Shown here piece by piece: positions 45,678 to 54,447 of a stretch of DNA of 64,000 nucleotides (the stretch's first letter is position 1; each line of letters begins with the position of its first letter). A program made the position numbers and the translations under genes. Under the pieces are notes generated by a model. It had not been told where the DNA came from, searched no databases, and saw only the letters and a program-made list of their open reading frames with translations. This DNA is from Prauserella marina. Its GTDB lineage: Bacteria; Actinomycetota; Actinomycetes; Mycobacteriales; Pseudonocardiaceae. The stretch covers positions 4,328,501 through 4,392,500 of the forward strand of contig NZ_CP016353.1 in assembly GCF_002240355.1 (NCBI RefSeq). The letters run 5' to 3'.

Positions 45678-46232
45678 ATGAGCACAGCCACCACCGAGAT
45701 CCCCGGCTACATCCCGGGCACCTGGACTATCGATCCAGTGCACTCCGATGTGACGTTCGTGGTCAGGCACCTCGGCGTCTCGAAGGTCAGGGGCCGGTTC
45801 AGCGAGTTCGGTGGCGAGATCGTCACCGGAGACGCCGTCACGGACTCGTCCGTGACCGCCACGATTCAGGCGGCCAGCATCGACACCGACAACGAACAGC
45901 GCGACGGGCACGTCAAGAGCGCGGAATTTCTCGACGTGGAGAACCAGCCGACGCTGACCTTCCACTCGAAGGCGATCCGTCCTCAGGGCGACGGCGAGAA
46001 CTTCGAGATCGACGGCGAGCTGACCCTGCACGGCGTGACCAAGCAGGTCACCCTCAAGGCCGAACTCGGCGGCTTCGGCGACGGCATGACCGAAGGCAGC
46101 AAGGTACTGGGCATCTCGGCGAGCACCGACGTGAGCAGGAGCGAGTTCGGTGTCGGCACCACGTTCCCGACCGCCGTCGTCGCCGACAAGATCAGGATCG
46201 AGCTCGACATCGAGGCCGTTCTCCAGTCCTGA
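45678..46232 (+). CDS. YceI family protein
   Basis: A 184-residue lipocalin-like protein with the family segments WTIDPVHSDVTFVVRHLGVSK, SGF-like region and EFGVGT. There is no signal peptide, so it is cytoplasmic, unlike E. coli YceI. Members bind isoprenoid-type ligands. Start ATG 45678 follows GGAGGAATCCC. Divergent MarR suggests induction by a small molecule. Confidence 0.9.
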   Translation: MSTATTEIPGYIPGTWTIDPVHSDVTFVVRHLGVSKVRGRFSEFGGEIVTGDAVTDSSVTATIQAASIDTDNEQRDGHVKSAEFLDVENQPTLTFHSKAIRPQGDGENFEIDGELTLHGVTKQVTLKAELGGFGDGMTEGSKVLGISASTDVSRSEFGVGTTFPTAVVADKIRIELDIEAVLQS

Positions 46233-46256
46233 CCGCGCGCCGCGGCGCCGACCTCG

Positions 46257-46826
46257 TCACCACGCGCTGGCGAGCAGCTCTCTCGTCTCGCCGAGAAGCT
46301 GTGGCAGCACCTTGGTGTGGCCGATCACCGGCATGAAGTTGGCGTCGCCGCCCCACCTCGGCACCACGTGCTGGTGCAGGTGGGCGGCGATGCCCGCTCC
46401 TGCGATCACACCCTGGTTCATCCCGATGTTGAAGCCGTGAGCCCCGGACACCTTCCGGATCACGGTCATCGCGTGCTGGGTGAACTCCGCGACCTCGACG
46501 GTCTCCTCGGCGGTCAGTTCCGGATAGTCGGCGACATGCCGGTACGGAACCACCATCAGGTGACCGGGGTTGTAGGGATAGAGGTTGAGCACCGCGTACA
46601 CGGTCTCGCCCCTGGCGAGGATCAGCGCGTCGTCATCGGGCATGGCGACGAGGACGCAGAAAGGGCAGCCGGATGGCTCGTCGCCCTCGGCCTTGTTCTC
46701 GCCCCTGATGTAGGCCATCCGGTGCGGGGTCCACAGCCGTTGCAGCTGGTCGGGAACCCCGACACCGTCCTGCGCGACGAACTCGGGCGGCGCTGGCTCG
46801 CCTTCCCCGCGGTCAGTGCCCGCCAA
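46257..46826 (-). CDS. HIT family phosphorylase (Rv2613c type, AP4A phosphorylase-like)
   Basis: A 189-residue HIT protein. The histidine triad is [10 protein letters not shown] near residues 155-164. The N-terminal [14 protein letters not shown] segment and cysteine pair CPFC are typical of the mycobacterial AP4A phosphorylase group. A TTG at 46824-46826 is chosen, seven bases after GGAGG and overlapping the thrS 3' end by 14 bases; no ATG fits before the conserved part. Confidence 0.88.
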   Translation of the reverse strand: MAGTDRGEGEPAPPEFVAQDGVGVPDQLQRLWTPHRMAYIRGENKAEGDEPSGCPFCVLVAMPDDDALILARGETVYAVLNLYPYNPGHLMVVPYRHVADYPELTAEETVEVAEFTQHAMTVIRKVSGAHGFNIGMNQGVIAGAGIAAHLHQHVVPRWGGDANFMPVIGHTKVLPQLLGETRELLASAW

Positions 46827-48912
46827 CGAATGCCTCCAGAGCTTCCGCCGTCGGCGACGAGTTCTCCCTGCGCCCCACCCAGTCCGCGATGGCCTCGACG
46901 GCGACCGGAACCGGCACGCTGTTGATCTGGCTGCCGTCCCTGAACCGGAACGACACCGCGCCCGCTTCGACGTCCTTGCCGCCGGCCAGCAACAGGAACG
47001 GCACCTTCTGCGTGGTGTGCGTGCGGATCTTCTTCTGCATCCGGTCGTCGCCCGCGTCGGTCTCCGCCCTGATTCCCTTCGCCCGCAACGCCTTCTCCAC
47101 CCCGCGCACGTGAGCGACGTGTTCACCGGCGATGGGAATTCCGACGACCTGGGTCGGCGAAAGCCACGCGGGGAACGCCCCGGCATAGTGCTCGGTGAGC
47201 ACCCCGAAGAAGCGCTCGATCGAGCCGAAGAGGGCACGGTGGATCATCACCGGTCGCTGCCGCGAACCGTCGTTCGCCTGGTATTCGAGGCCGAAGCGAT
47301 CAGGCAGCATCATGTCGACCTGGATGGTCGACATCTGCCAGCTCCGCCCGATCGCGTCCTTGGCCTGCACGCTGATCTTCGGCGCGTAGAACGCCGCGCC
47401 GCCAGGATCGAGCACGAGGTGCAGACCACTGGCCTCGGCGGCCTCCCGCAACGCGTTGGTCGCGCGTTCCCAGTCCTCGTCGCTGCCGATGCTCTTGTCG
47501 GGGTCGCGAGTGGACAGTTCGAGGTAGAAGTCGTCGAGACCGTAGTCGCGCAACAGATCCAGCACGAACTGCAACAGCGAGCGGATCTCGTCCTGCATCT
47601 GCTCGACCGTGCAATAGATGTGCGCGTCGTCCTGAGTGAACCCGCGCGCCCTCGTGAGACCGTGCACGACACCGGACTTCTCGTACCGGTACACGGTTCC
47701 GAACTCGAAAAGGCGCAGCGGAAGCTCCCGGTAGGACCGTCCCCTCGTCCGGAAGATCAGGTTGTGCATGGGGCAGTTCATCGGCTTGAGGAAGTAGTCC
47801 TGGCCGGGTTTGCGCAGCGTGCCGTCCTCGTCGTGCTCGGCGTCGAGGTGCATGGCCGGGTACATGCCCTCGCGGTACCAGTCGAGGTGCCCCGAGGTCT
47901 CGAAGAGCTGCCCCTTGGTGATGTGCGGGGTGTTGACGAACTCGTAGCCCGCCTCCTCGTGCCGCCTGCGGGAGTAGTCTTCGAGTTCCTTGCGGATGAC
48001 GCCGCCCTTGGGGTGGAACACCGGCAGCCCCGAGCCCAGTTCTTCCGGGAAGGAGAACAGGTCCAGGTCCGCTCCGAGCTTGCGGTGATCGCGGCGCTCC
48101 GCCTCGGCCAGCATCTCCAGGTAGGAGTCCTGCGCCTCGGCCGACTCCCACGCGGTGCCGTAGATCCGCTGCAACTGCGGGTTCTTGTCGTCACCACGCC
48201 AGTAGGCCGCGGCGACCCTGGTGAGCGCGAACGCGGGGATGTACTTGGTGGTGGGCACGTGCGGGCCCCTGCACAGGTCGCTCCACACGCGTTCCTTGGT
48301 GCGCGGATCGAGGTTGTCGTAGATCGTCAGCTCGCCGGCGCCGACCTCCATCACCTCGGAAGTGTCCACAGTGTCCAGCGCATCGCCCTGACTGCCGGAG
48401 CTGTCGGATTTGAGGTCGACGAGTTCGAGCTTGAACGGCTCGGCCGCCAGCTCCTCCTTGGCCGCCTCAACCGAGTCGAGCACCCTCCGCGAGAACTGCT
48501 GCGACCCCTTGATGATCTGCTTCATGCGCTTTTCCAGCGCCCGCAGGTCGTCCGGCGTGAACGGGGTGTCGACGGCGAAGTCGTAGTAGAAGCCGTCCTT
48601 GACGGGAGGACCGATACCGAGCTTCGCGTCAGGGAACTGCTGCTGGACGGCCTGAGCCAGGACGTGCGCCGCGGAGTGCCTGATGACGTCGCGACCGTCA
48701 GCGGTGTCGGCCGCGACGGCCTCGACCTCAGTGTCGACCTCTGGCGCCCACGCGAGATCGCGCAGCGCGCCGTCCTGGTCGCGCACGACGACGACGGCCT
48801 CAGGGCCCTTGCTGGGCAGGCCGGCTTCGCGTACCGCGCTGCCCGCCGTAGTGCCCGCCGTTACCACCACGCGCGGGGCGGGTACGGGCTGGGCGAACGA
48901 CGACTGGGACAC
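46813..48912 (-). CDS. thrS: threonyl-tRNA synthetase
   Basis: A 699-residue class II synthetase. N-terminal TGS domain, the editing domain with [11 protein letters not shown] and CDHVP-like CRGPHVP zinc-histidine region, then the catalytic core with [16 protein letters not shown] and [18 protein letters not shown], and a C-terminal anticodon-binding domain. Start GTG 48910-48912 follows GGGAG by eight bases. It is followed, with an overlap, by the HIT gene. Confidence 0.97.
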   Translation of the reverse strand: MSQSSFAQPVPAPRVVVTAGTTAGSAVREAGLPSKGPEAVVVVRDQDGALRDLAWAPEVDTEVEAVAADTADGRDVIRHSAAHVLAQAVQQQFPDAKLGIGPPVKDGFYYDFAVDTPFTPDDLRALEKRMKQIIKGSQQFSRRVLDSVEAAKEELAAEPFKLELVDLKSDSSGSQGDALDTVDTSEVMEVGAGELTIYDNLDPRTKERVWSDLCRGPHVPTTKYIPAFALTRVAAAYWRGDDKNPQLQRIYGTAWESAEAQDSYLEMLAEAERRDHRKLGADLDLFSFPEELGSGLPVFHPKGGVIRKELEDYSRRRHEEAGYEFVNTPHITKGQLFETSGHLDWYREGMYPAMHLDAEHDEDGTLRKPGQDYFLKPMNCPMHNLIFRTRGRSYRELPLRLFEFGTVYRYEKSGVVHGLTRARGFTQDDAHIYCTVEQMQDEIRSLLQFVLDLLRDYGLDDFYLELSTRDPDKSIGSDEDWERATNALREAAEASGLHLVLDPGGAAFYAPKISVQAKDAIGRSWQMSTIQVDMMLPDRFGLEYQANDGSRQRPVMIHRALFGSIERFFGVLTEHYAGAFPAWLSPTQVVGIPIAGEHVAHVRGVEKALRAKGIRAETDAGDDRMQKKIRTHTTQKVPFLLLAGGKDVEAGAVSFRFRDGSQINSVPVPVAVEAIADWVGRRENSSPTAEALEAFVGGH

Positions 48913-48986
48913 GGTGGACTCCCTCGAAGCATGAACACGTGCGATGACGTGTCGATGCTATCGGCCGCCGGTTCGCCCCCCTCACC

Positions 48987-49604
48987 TCAGGCGGCGGTGA
49001 CGACCTCGTCGTAATCCAACCGGGGCAACCGGTCGAACCACGGGTCGTCCCCCGGCTTGCCGACGTTGATCACGACGAGCGACTGCCATGCGTTGCCGGA
49101 AAAGAACTCTCCGTCGATTCCCGCCGCGTCGAAACCGGTCATCGGGCCCGCGGCGAGACCGGCCGCCCTCACCCCGAGGATGAAGTAGCCGACCTGGAGC
49201 AGCGCGTTGAGCTTCGCGGTCCTCGCGCGCTGCTCGCCGTCGCTGAACAGGTTCTTCGCGTCCGGCTTGTGGGGGAAGACCTTCGGGAGGTTCTCGTGGA
49301 AGTCGGTGTCGGCCGCGAGCACCACGTTCAGCGGAGCATTCTCCGTCTTGACCCTGTTGCCCTCGGCGATGTGCGGCAGCAGCCTGCGCTTGCCCTCAGC
49401 CGAGCGCACGACGAGGGCACGCAGCGGCTGGATGTTCATCGACGTCGGCGCCCACTTCACCAGGTCGTAGATCGCCTTGACCTGCTGCTCGGTCACCGGT
49501 TCGTCGCTGAACGAGTTCGCGGTGCGGGCCTCGCGGAACAAGAGATCCTGCACGTCAGCGGGAATCGTCAACGTGGCGTCGGCGGCGGTCGTGGTCGAGG
49601 TCAT
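48987..49604 (-). CDS. nitroreductase family protein, malonic semialdehyde reductase-like
   Basis: A 205-residue flavoprotein of the RutE/HadB group. Segments ARTANSFSDEPVTEQQVKAI and KWAPTSMNIQP form the FMN site, and the pattern GFDAAGIDGEFF is shared with RutE-type proteins. RutE reduces malonic semialdehyde in pyrimidine breakdown; no other rut genes are present here, so the role is open. Start ATG 49602-49604 follows GGGATGGAGC. Confidence 0.87.
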   Translation of the reverse strand: MTSTTTAADATLTIPADVQDLLFREARTANSFSDEPVTEQQVKAIYDLVKWAPTSMNIQPLRALVVRSAEGKRRLLPHIAEGNRVKTENAPLNVVLAADTDFHENLPKVFPHKPDAKNLFSDGEQRARTAKLNALLQVGYFILGVRAAGLAAGPMTGFDAAGIDGEFFSGNAWQSLVVINVGKPGDDPWFDRLPRLDYDEVVTAA

Positions 49605-49638
49605 GCTCCATCCCTTTCCATCACGGGTACTGCGAGCG

Positions 49639-49651
49639 TCAACATGGTTGA
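49639..49651. promoter_or_regulatory. palindrome upstream of nitroreductase gene
   Basis: TCAAC-ATG-GTTGA with flanking GCG and CGC forms an inverted repeat 35 bases upstream of the start. It is a candidate operator or promoter element; no cognate regulator lies adjacent. Confidence 0.4.
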
Positions 49652-49707
49652 ACGCTGCACTATTTCTCGTGACGGTTATGGGGAGCCTCACAAGCCGACG
49701 ATCGTGC

Positions 49708-51219
49708 CTAGTAAGCGCCTCTGCCGACGATGACGGCCCGCAGCGTCTTCCACAGAATCGCCATGTCCAGCGCCAGCGACCAGTCCTCGACGTATCTCAG
49801 GTCGAGCCGGACGCTCTCCTCCCACGACAGTTCGCTGCGGCCGCTGACCTGCCACAGCCCGGTCAGCCCCGGCTTCACCAACAGCTTGCGATGCACCTCG
49901 GGCGCGTACTGTTCGGTCTCCTCCGGAAGCGGCGGCCGGGGCCCCACCAACGACATGTGCCCGCGCAGCACGTTGACGAGCTGAGGCAGTTCGTCGACCG
50001 AGTACCTGCGCAGCAGGGCACCCACTCTGGTGACCCTCGGATCGTGCCGCATCTTGAACAACGGTCCCGCGCTGTCGTGATCGGAGGTGAGCCTGCCGCG
50101 CTTGCCGTGGGCACCGGTGACCATCGTGCGGAACTTGAACATCGTGAACGTCTGACCGTCGCGGCCGACGCGGCGCTGCCGGTAGATCACCGGTCCCCAG
50201 TCGCCGAGTTTCACCGCGATCGCGATGGCCGCCATCACCGGTGCCGCCGCCAGCAACAACAGTGCGGCGCCGAGCTTGTCGACGAATTCCTTGATGACCC
50301 TGCGAAAACCGCGGAAGGCCGGCGCCGTGACACGCAGCAGCGGCATTCCGAAGACGCCGGAAACGTTGAGCCGGGGACCCGCGATCTCCATCAGCGTCGG
50401 CGCGACGACGAGATCGGCCGAGGTGCCCTCCAGATCCCAGGCGAGTTGCTGCAACCGCCTTGGCGTCCAGTACTGATCCGCCGTGACGACGACGACGCGA
50501 TATCCGCCTCGGCGGACATGCTCGGCGAGATCGTCGAGCCCTCCCATCACGGGAACGCCAAGAACGTCGGTTGCCCCTGCTCCCGGCGGCGTGCACACCG
50601 CCTCCACCCGCCAGCCGACGTGCGAGGCGGCCTTGGTGCGCTCGATCAGATCGAGGACGGTGTCCGGGTGACCGGCCACGATGACCGGCAGCAGGCACTC
50701 CCCCATGCGTCGCTTTCTGTGCAGGAATCTGCGCAGCAGGTAGCGCTCGGGGAAGATCGCGGCCGCGACACCCGGCACCACATAGAAAACCCATGGCTTC
50801 ACTTCGAGCGCGCCGGCGAGCAATCCGCCGAGCGCGACGAGCACTCCCGCGACGAGCAGCCCCTGGCCGACCCTGCGGAATTCCTCCGTGCCCTCGCCGA
50901 GACAGTTCTGGCTCCACGCCCTGCTCACCGGGAGCGAGCACAACACGGCGGCGATGGTGCCCAGCGCGTGTGCCTCGTCGAGGCGGTGCAACCCGCCGAT
51001 CAGCGCGGTCGCGACGGCGACGACGAACAACGTGGTCACGATGTCGCAGACGATGACGAGATCCCGATATCGCCGTTCCCACACCATCGTGGGGCTCACG
51101 GCCATGGCCCTCAGCACTCGCCCATCGACGACACCCAGCGAGCGGGCCGGAGATGATCGGGAGCCGATGCGTGGCTGGCCGCGTTCCGGCGGCGTTGGCG
51201 GCCACACCGACTCATCCAT
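49708..51219 (-). CDS. polyprenyl-phosphate sugar transferase for exopolysaccharide synthesis
   Basis: A 503-residue WbaP/CpsE-like initiating transferase. Four to five N-terminal helices, a central CoA-binding-like domain, then helix 5 and the catalytic domain with MFKFRTM, SVDELPQL, MSLVGPRP and LTGLWQVSGRS. It moves a sugar 1-phosphate from a UDP-sugar to undecaprenyl phosphate. ATG 51217-51219 is chosen with GGGAGGCTTC upstream. No other polysaccharide gene is adjacent, so the product is unknown. Confidence 0.93.
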   Translation of the reverse strand: MDESVWPPTPPERGQPRIGSRSSPARSLGVVDGRVLRAMAVSPTMVWERRYRDLVIVCDIVTTLFVVAVATALIGGLHRLDEAHALGTIAAVLCSLPVSRAWSQNCLGEGTEEFRRVGQGLLVAGVLVALGGLLAGALEVKPWVFYVVPGVAAAIFPERYLLRRFLHRKRRMGECLLPVIVAGHPDTVLDLIERTKAASHVGWRVEAVCTPPGAGATDVLGVPVMGGLDDLAEHVRRGGYRVVVVTADQYWTPRRLQQLAWDLEGTSADLVVAPTLMEIAGPRLNVSGVFGMPLLRVTAPAFRGFRRVIKEFVDKLGAALLLLAAAPVMAAIAIAVKLGDWGPVIYRQRRVGRDGQTFTMFKFRTMVTGAHGKRGRLTSDHDSAGPLFKMRHDPRVTRVGALLRRYSVDELPQLVNVLRGHMSLVGPRPPLPEETEQYAPEVHRKLLVKPGLTGLWQVSGRSELSWEESVRLDLRYVEDWSLALDMAILWKTLRAVIVGRGAY

Positions 51220-51288
51220 GAAGCCTCCCGCGTTGTTCAGTTGTGGGGCCTTCGGCGCGGGGTCGGACGCCGAAGACGACTCCACACG

Positions 51289-51305
51289 GTAACCATTTCG
51301 GTTAC
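51289..51305. promoter_or_regulatory. inverted repeat upstream of sugar transferase gene
   Basis: GTAACC and GGTTAC arms flank ATTTC, 70 bases upstream of the start in the AT-richer gap. A candidate operator. The rest of the gap 51220-51660 holds no convincing gene; a 13-bp palindrome lies at 51536. Confidence 0.4.
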
Positions 51306-51535
51306 ACTCTCAGTAATCGAACGGGGAATTCTTGGGGTGGTATCGGTCACGCTCGGCGCACTGTTACAAGGCCACGCCTCAAATACCGGCCATTCAGGCG
51401 ATCTGCCCGGCCGGGGCGCCATAACAGAATGGTGACGAAGAGTGATCATGGAGATAGGGCAACCAACTACCTAACGTAGTCAGTTGATCAATGACCGTCG
51501 AGTCCGCGCGCGATGCGGGCAACAACACCCGACAT

Positions 51536-51548
51536 GTCCACTGTGGAC
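51536..51548. repeat. 13-bp palindrome GTCCACTGTGGAC, copy 2
   Basis: The reverse complement equals the palindrome at 2079-2091 exactly. Here it lies in non-coding sequence upstream of the sugar transferase gene. Role unknown. Confidence 0.5.
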
Positions 51549-51665
51549 GAGTTTCGACGGAGCGCCGGAGGTTGCGATGACGAGCATCATTGTGGCGTGC
51601 TTCACGTTCGGAATCAGTGAGCGCCGCTCGTGGTTGAAAATAACGGAGTGGCCAATCGCAAGGAA

Positions 51666-51693
51666 AAGGCCCGGCAGTCAACTGCCGGGCCTT
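51666..51693 (-). terminator. intrinsic terminator of tRNA-Val(CAC)
   Basis: A 13-bp stem (AAGGCCCGGCAGT and complement) with a two-base loop, followed on the minus strand by TTTTCC, begins 20 bases after the tRNA 3' end. Confidence 0.88.
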
Positions 51694-51712
51694 GCCAGAT
51701 AAAACTCCAGGG

Positions 51713-51784
51713 TGGGCGATACTGGGTTCGAACCAGTGACCTCTTCGGTGTGAACGAAGCGCTCTTCCGCTGAGCTAATCGCCC
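51713..51784 (-). tRNA. tRNA-Val (anticodon CAC)
   Basis: A 72-base cloverleaf on the minus strand: acceptor GGGCGAT/ATCGCCC, D-arm GCTC/GAGC, anticodon stem CTTCG/CGAAG with loop TTCACAC giving anticodon CAC, and T-loop TTCGAAC. The 3' end reads ACC, so CCA is only partly encoded. Upstream (51785-52181) no gene is seen; an AT-richer patch near 52070-52090 may be the ssgB promoter. Confidence 0.95.
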
Positions 51785-52181
51785 CCTCGCGGTGTGAGAA
51801 CAGACTGTACCGGACGCCTCTTGGCCCCCGGCAAACGGGTGGTCCGATGCCACACACGCTGCGCGCACCAGTCGGCACTCAGCGTAGAAACACCAGCTAA
51901 TGGCTGTGACACAAGGAAGACAGCGTGCCGCCCGAACGGACGTCACCTGCAACATTCGCGCGACGGTTCTACCGCCGACGCGGCAAACCGAGCAATATGT
52001 ACGCGTGAACGATCACGGGGCCACACGCGGAGGCCGATGAGCCGAGAGTGATGATGGGACGGGTTGAAGAGGTTACACATAAGTGTGATCTGACCGAGAA
52101 CGGCGAGCGAGCTGGATACTCGGTGCGTCTCACCATCAATCCTCGGCCGTCCGGCCGGGAAGGGAGCAGAAGGGGAAGACC

Positions 52182-52607
52182 ATGCGAAACGATCACGTGA
52201 CGCTGCGGTCCACAGCAGTGTTCGATCTGCTGGCACCGCGGACACCTCCCGTTCCGGTGAAGGTGGAGCTGCGCTACGACACCCGCGACCCGTACGCGGT
52301 GGTCGCGGCCTTCCGCACCGGCCGCGCCGGCTGGGTGGAATGGGTGTACGCACGGGACCTGCTCGCCGACGGCCTGCTGGCCGATGCCGGCGACGGCGAC
52401 GTGCGTATCCGTCCTTCCGTCGAGGACCCCGAGTCGGTGCTCATCGAACTGAACTCCCCTTCGGGGCACGCGATGTTCGAGGCTTCCGCTCAGGAGCTGG
52501 CCGACTTCCTGGACCGCACCTATGACGTCGTCCTGCCCGGCAACGAGCACCTGTGGGTCGACGTCGACGACGCGCTCACCCACTTGATCCCGAACGATAT
52601 GAGCTGA
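52182..52607 (+). CDS. ssgB: SsgA family sporulation/cell division regulator, SsgB-like
   Basis: A 141-residue protein of the SALP family, found only in morphologically complex actinomycetes. Patterns VPVKVELRYDTRDPYAV, WVEWVYARDLLADG, SSPSGHA-like region and EHLWVDVDDALTHLI fit SsgB, which helps place FtsZ at division sites during sporulation. ATG 52182 follows GAAGGGGAAGACC. Symbol given for closest member; SsgB identity is likely but not proven. Confidence 0.85.
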   Translation: MRNDHVTLRSTAVFDLLAPRTPPVPVKVELRYDTRDPYAVVAAFRTGRAGWVEWVYARDLLADGLLADAGDGDVRIRPSVEDPESVLIELNSPSGHAMFEASAQELADFLDRTYDVVLPGNEHLWVDVDDALTHLIPNDMS

Positions 52608-52719
52608 TGAGAGCGCCTGGATACACGTTGACCACCCCCCGTGCACGAACTGTTTCGGCGGTCCGATACAGTTCTGCACACACCACAACGGAGGGCTTCA
52701 CAGCCCAAAGTTGGGGAAT

Positions 52720-52792
52720 GCGGACGTAGCGCAGCTGGTAGCGCATCACCTTGCCAAGGTGAGGGTCGCGGGTTCGAGTCCCGTCGTCCGCT
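52720..52792 (+). tRNA. tRNA-Gly (anticodon GCC)
   Basis: A 73-base cloverleaf: acceptor GCGGACG/CGTCCGC, anticodon stem TCACC/GGTGA with loop TTGCCAA giving GCC, T-loop TTCGAGT. First of three clustered tRNAs after ssgB. Confidence 0.95.
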
Positions 52793-52848
52793 CGACTGCG
52801 GCGGGCATTCCGCAGTTGGATCAGGCGTCTGTCAGATCCACGCAGCAC

Positions 52849-52920
52849 GGCGGAGTGGCCGAGTGGTTCAGGCAAGGGCCTGCAAAGCCCTGTACACGGG
52901 TTCGATTCCCGTCTCCGCCT
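52849..52920 (+). tRNA. tRNA-Cys (anticodon GCA)
   Basis: A 72-base cloverleaf: acceptor GGCGGAG/CTCCGCC, anticodon stem AGGGC/GCCCT with loop CTGCAAA giving GCA, T-loop TTCGATT. Second in the cluster. Confidence 0.95.
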
Positions 52921-52921
52921 C

Positions 52922-52993
52922 GCGCGATTAGCTCAGCGGAAGAGCGCTACCTTGACACGGTAGAGGTCACTGGTTCGATCCCAGTATCGCGCA
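52922..52993 (+). tRNA. tRNA-Val (anticodon GAC)
   Basis: A 72-base cloverleaf: acceptor GCGCGAT/ATCGCGC, anticodon stem CTACC/GGTAG with loop TTGACAC giving GAC, T-loop TTCGATC. CCA follows the discriminator A. Its 3' end is a possible attachment site, since low-density accessory sequence begins just beyond. Confidence 0.95.
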
Positions 52994-53012
52994 CCACTTG
53001 TTGTTGCAGGTC

Positions 53013-53050
53013 AAACCCCCAGCGGTGATCATCACCGAGTGGGGGTTTTC
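53013..53050 (+). terminator. terminator of the Gly-Cys-Val tRNA operon
   Basis: A two-part stem: AAACCCCCA pairs with TGGGGGTTT, and the inner CGGTGAT pairs with ATCACCG; a run of four T follows on the plus strand. Confidence 0.88.
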
Positions 53051-53568
53051 TCGTGTTTGGGAGCACGATTGGGAGCAGTTGATCTTGCCTTACCTGTACT
53101 CACCCCAAATGTGTTCATCCCTGGCGTCCCTGGCCGCACCCGACCGGCCGTCCATGAACTGACCGTCCACATAGGGCGCTCGACGGGTTCGACAGCAAGG
53201 CATCGCACGGAACTGGTCGCCACACCGTGCGGCCCGCAGGGCCGCCCCGGCAGTGTCGCCCACGACAACACCCGGCGCCCTGCCACGGCGGATCCGAAGT
53301 TAGGCAGGTGATCACGTCATCGTATTGCTGCGGATCCACGGCTTCCGTGCCAACCACACCGTCGAGCCGCCGGTGTTCCATGCAAGCAAGTTCCGGCGTA
53401 TCACAGCCGCATGACAGGCAACACCCACACATGCGAACGGCGACCCGGTCTTGGTGAAGAACATCGGTACGTGCGGCTCGGCTATCCCACGTCAGTGGTC
53501 ACCAGCAAACCCTTGAGGCGCGTCTCCGCTCAATTCCCGATCGCCTGAGACCGCCAGAAACCCGGGAA
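53051..53568. other. low-coding region after the tRNA cluster
   Basis: No gene can be supported. A minus-strand open frame at 53115-53432 begins with a cysteine-rich stretch (five Cys in ten residues) but lacks a ribosome site and shows no known family. Two imperfect copies of TTGGGAGCA (53057 and 53069) lie near the tRNA-Val end, a place where integrase genes often end; this may be debris of an integrative element. Confidence 0.4.
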
Positions 53569-54447
53569 TCATCTGGCGCCGTCCGTCCGGCGCCGCATGG
53601 ACCCTCGAACGACCATGAAGCCGAAAACGGCCGCCAAGGGGTACATGACAATGCTGTAAACCGCCGCTGGAATAGCAATTTCACTACTCTGCATCACGCT
53701 GAGCGCAATCGTAAGCGCCATGGTGGTGTTGTGAATTCCGATCTCCATGGCGCTCGCGATGGCTTGACGTTCGTCCAGGCGCGCAAGTCGCGCGCCGGCG
53801 TACCCGGCAGCCAAACTCATGACGCAGAACAACGCGGTCACCACGCCGACACTCCGGAGGTACTCGGCAAGGTTGGCGCGCTCGGCTACAAGAGCGCCAG
53901 CGGCGACTCCCACCAAGACCATGATCGAGAATATCCGAACCGGACGGTTGGCCCGATCGGCAAGACCGGGCGCCCGGCGCTTCACGAGCATGCCGATGAC
54001 GACCGGCAGCAGCACAACCGCCACCACTTGAGCAATCTTGTCGAGCTGAAGCCCGAGTTCGCCCGTGACATCGAAGTAATCGACCGCGAGGTTGGTGATG
54101 ACAGGAACGCTCACGACGGCGATGACCGAGTTCACAGCGGTGAGGGTGAGATTGAGTGCGACGTCGCCCCCGAAGAGGTGGCTGAAGAGATTTGCCGTCG
54201 ACCCTCCTGGCGATGACGCAAGCAGCATGACGCCCACGGCGAGGAGCGGCGCCAAATCAAACACCACGACGAGCGCGAAGGCCACCGCGGGCAACAACGT
54301 GACCTGGATGGCGAGCGCAACGAAGACAGCGCGGGGAGCTCGGCCAATACGACGGAAGTCCTCGACCGTCAGCGTGAGTCCAAGACCCAGCATGACGATC
54401 GCCAGGGCTATCGGTAGTCCGACTTCGAGAAGCGCCGAGTCCTGCAC
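53569..54447 (-). CDS. bile acid:sodium symporter (BASS) family transporter
   Basis: A 292-residue membrane protein with nine to ten helices. Segments LMLASSPGGSTANL-like (ASSPGGSTANLFSHL) and EIGIHNTTMALTI are the two crossover motifs of the BASS fold. Members carry sodium-coupled organic anions such as pantoate, pyruvate or bile acids. GTG 54445-54447 is chosen, seven bases after GGAGG; earlier in-frame codons add an unlikely leader. Substrate unknown. Confidence 0.88.
   Translation of the reverse strand: MQDSALLEVGLPIALAIVMLGLGLTLTVEDFRRIGRAPRAVFVALAIQVTLLPAVAFALVVVFDLAPLLAVGVMLLASSPGGSTANLFSHLFGGDVALNLTLTAVNSVIAVVSVPVITNLAVDYFDVTGELGLQLDKIAQVVAVVLLPVVIGMLVKRRAPGLADRANRPVRIFSIMVLVGVAAGALVAERANLAEYLRSVGVVTALFCVMSLAAGYAGARLARLDERQAIASAMEIGIHNTTMALTIALSVMQSSEIAIPAAVYSIVMYPLAAVFGFMVVRGSMRRRTDGAR

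Noticed and set aside
46816-49014. A 732-codon open frame on the plus strand opposite thrS
   Set aside because: The opposite frame of thrS lacks stops because of codon bias; its composition is unlike a real protein.
52070-52090. ACAC-ATAA-GTGT inverted repeat before ssgB as a BldD site
   Set aside because: The arms are only four bases and spacing does not fit the BldD consensus.
53115-53432. Minus-strand cysteine-rich open frame of 105 codons
   Set aside because: No ribosome site, no family, and the C-terminal half looks random; not supported as a gene.
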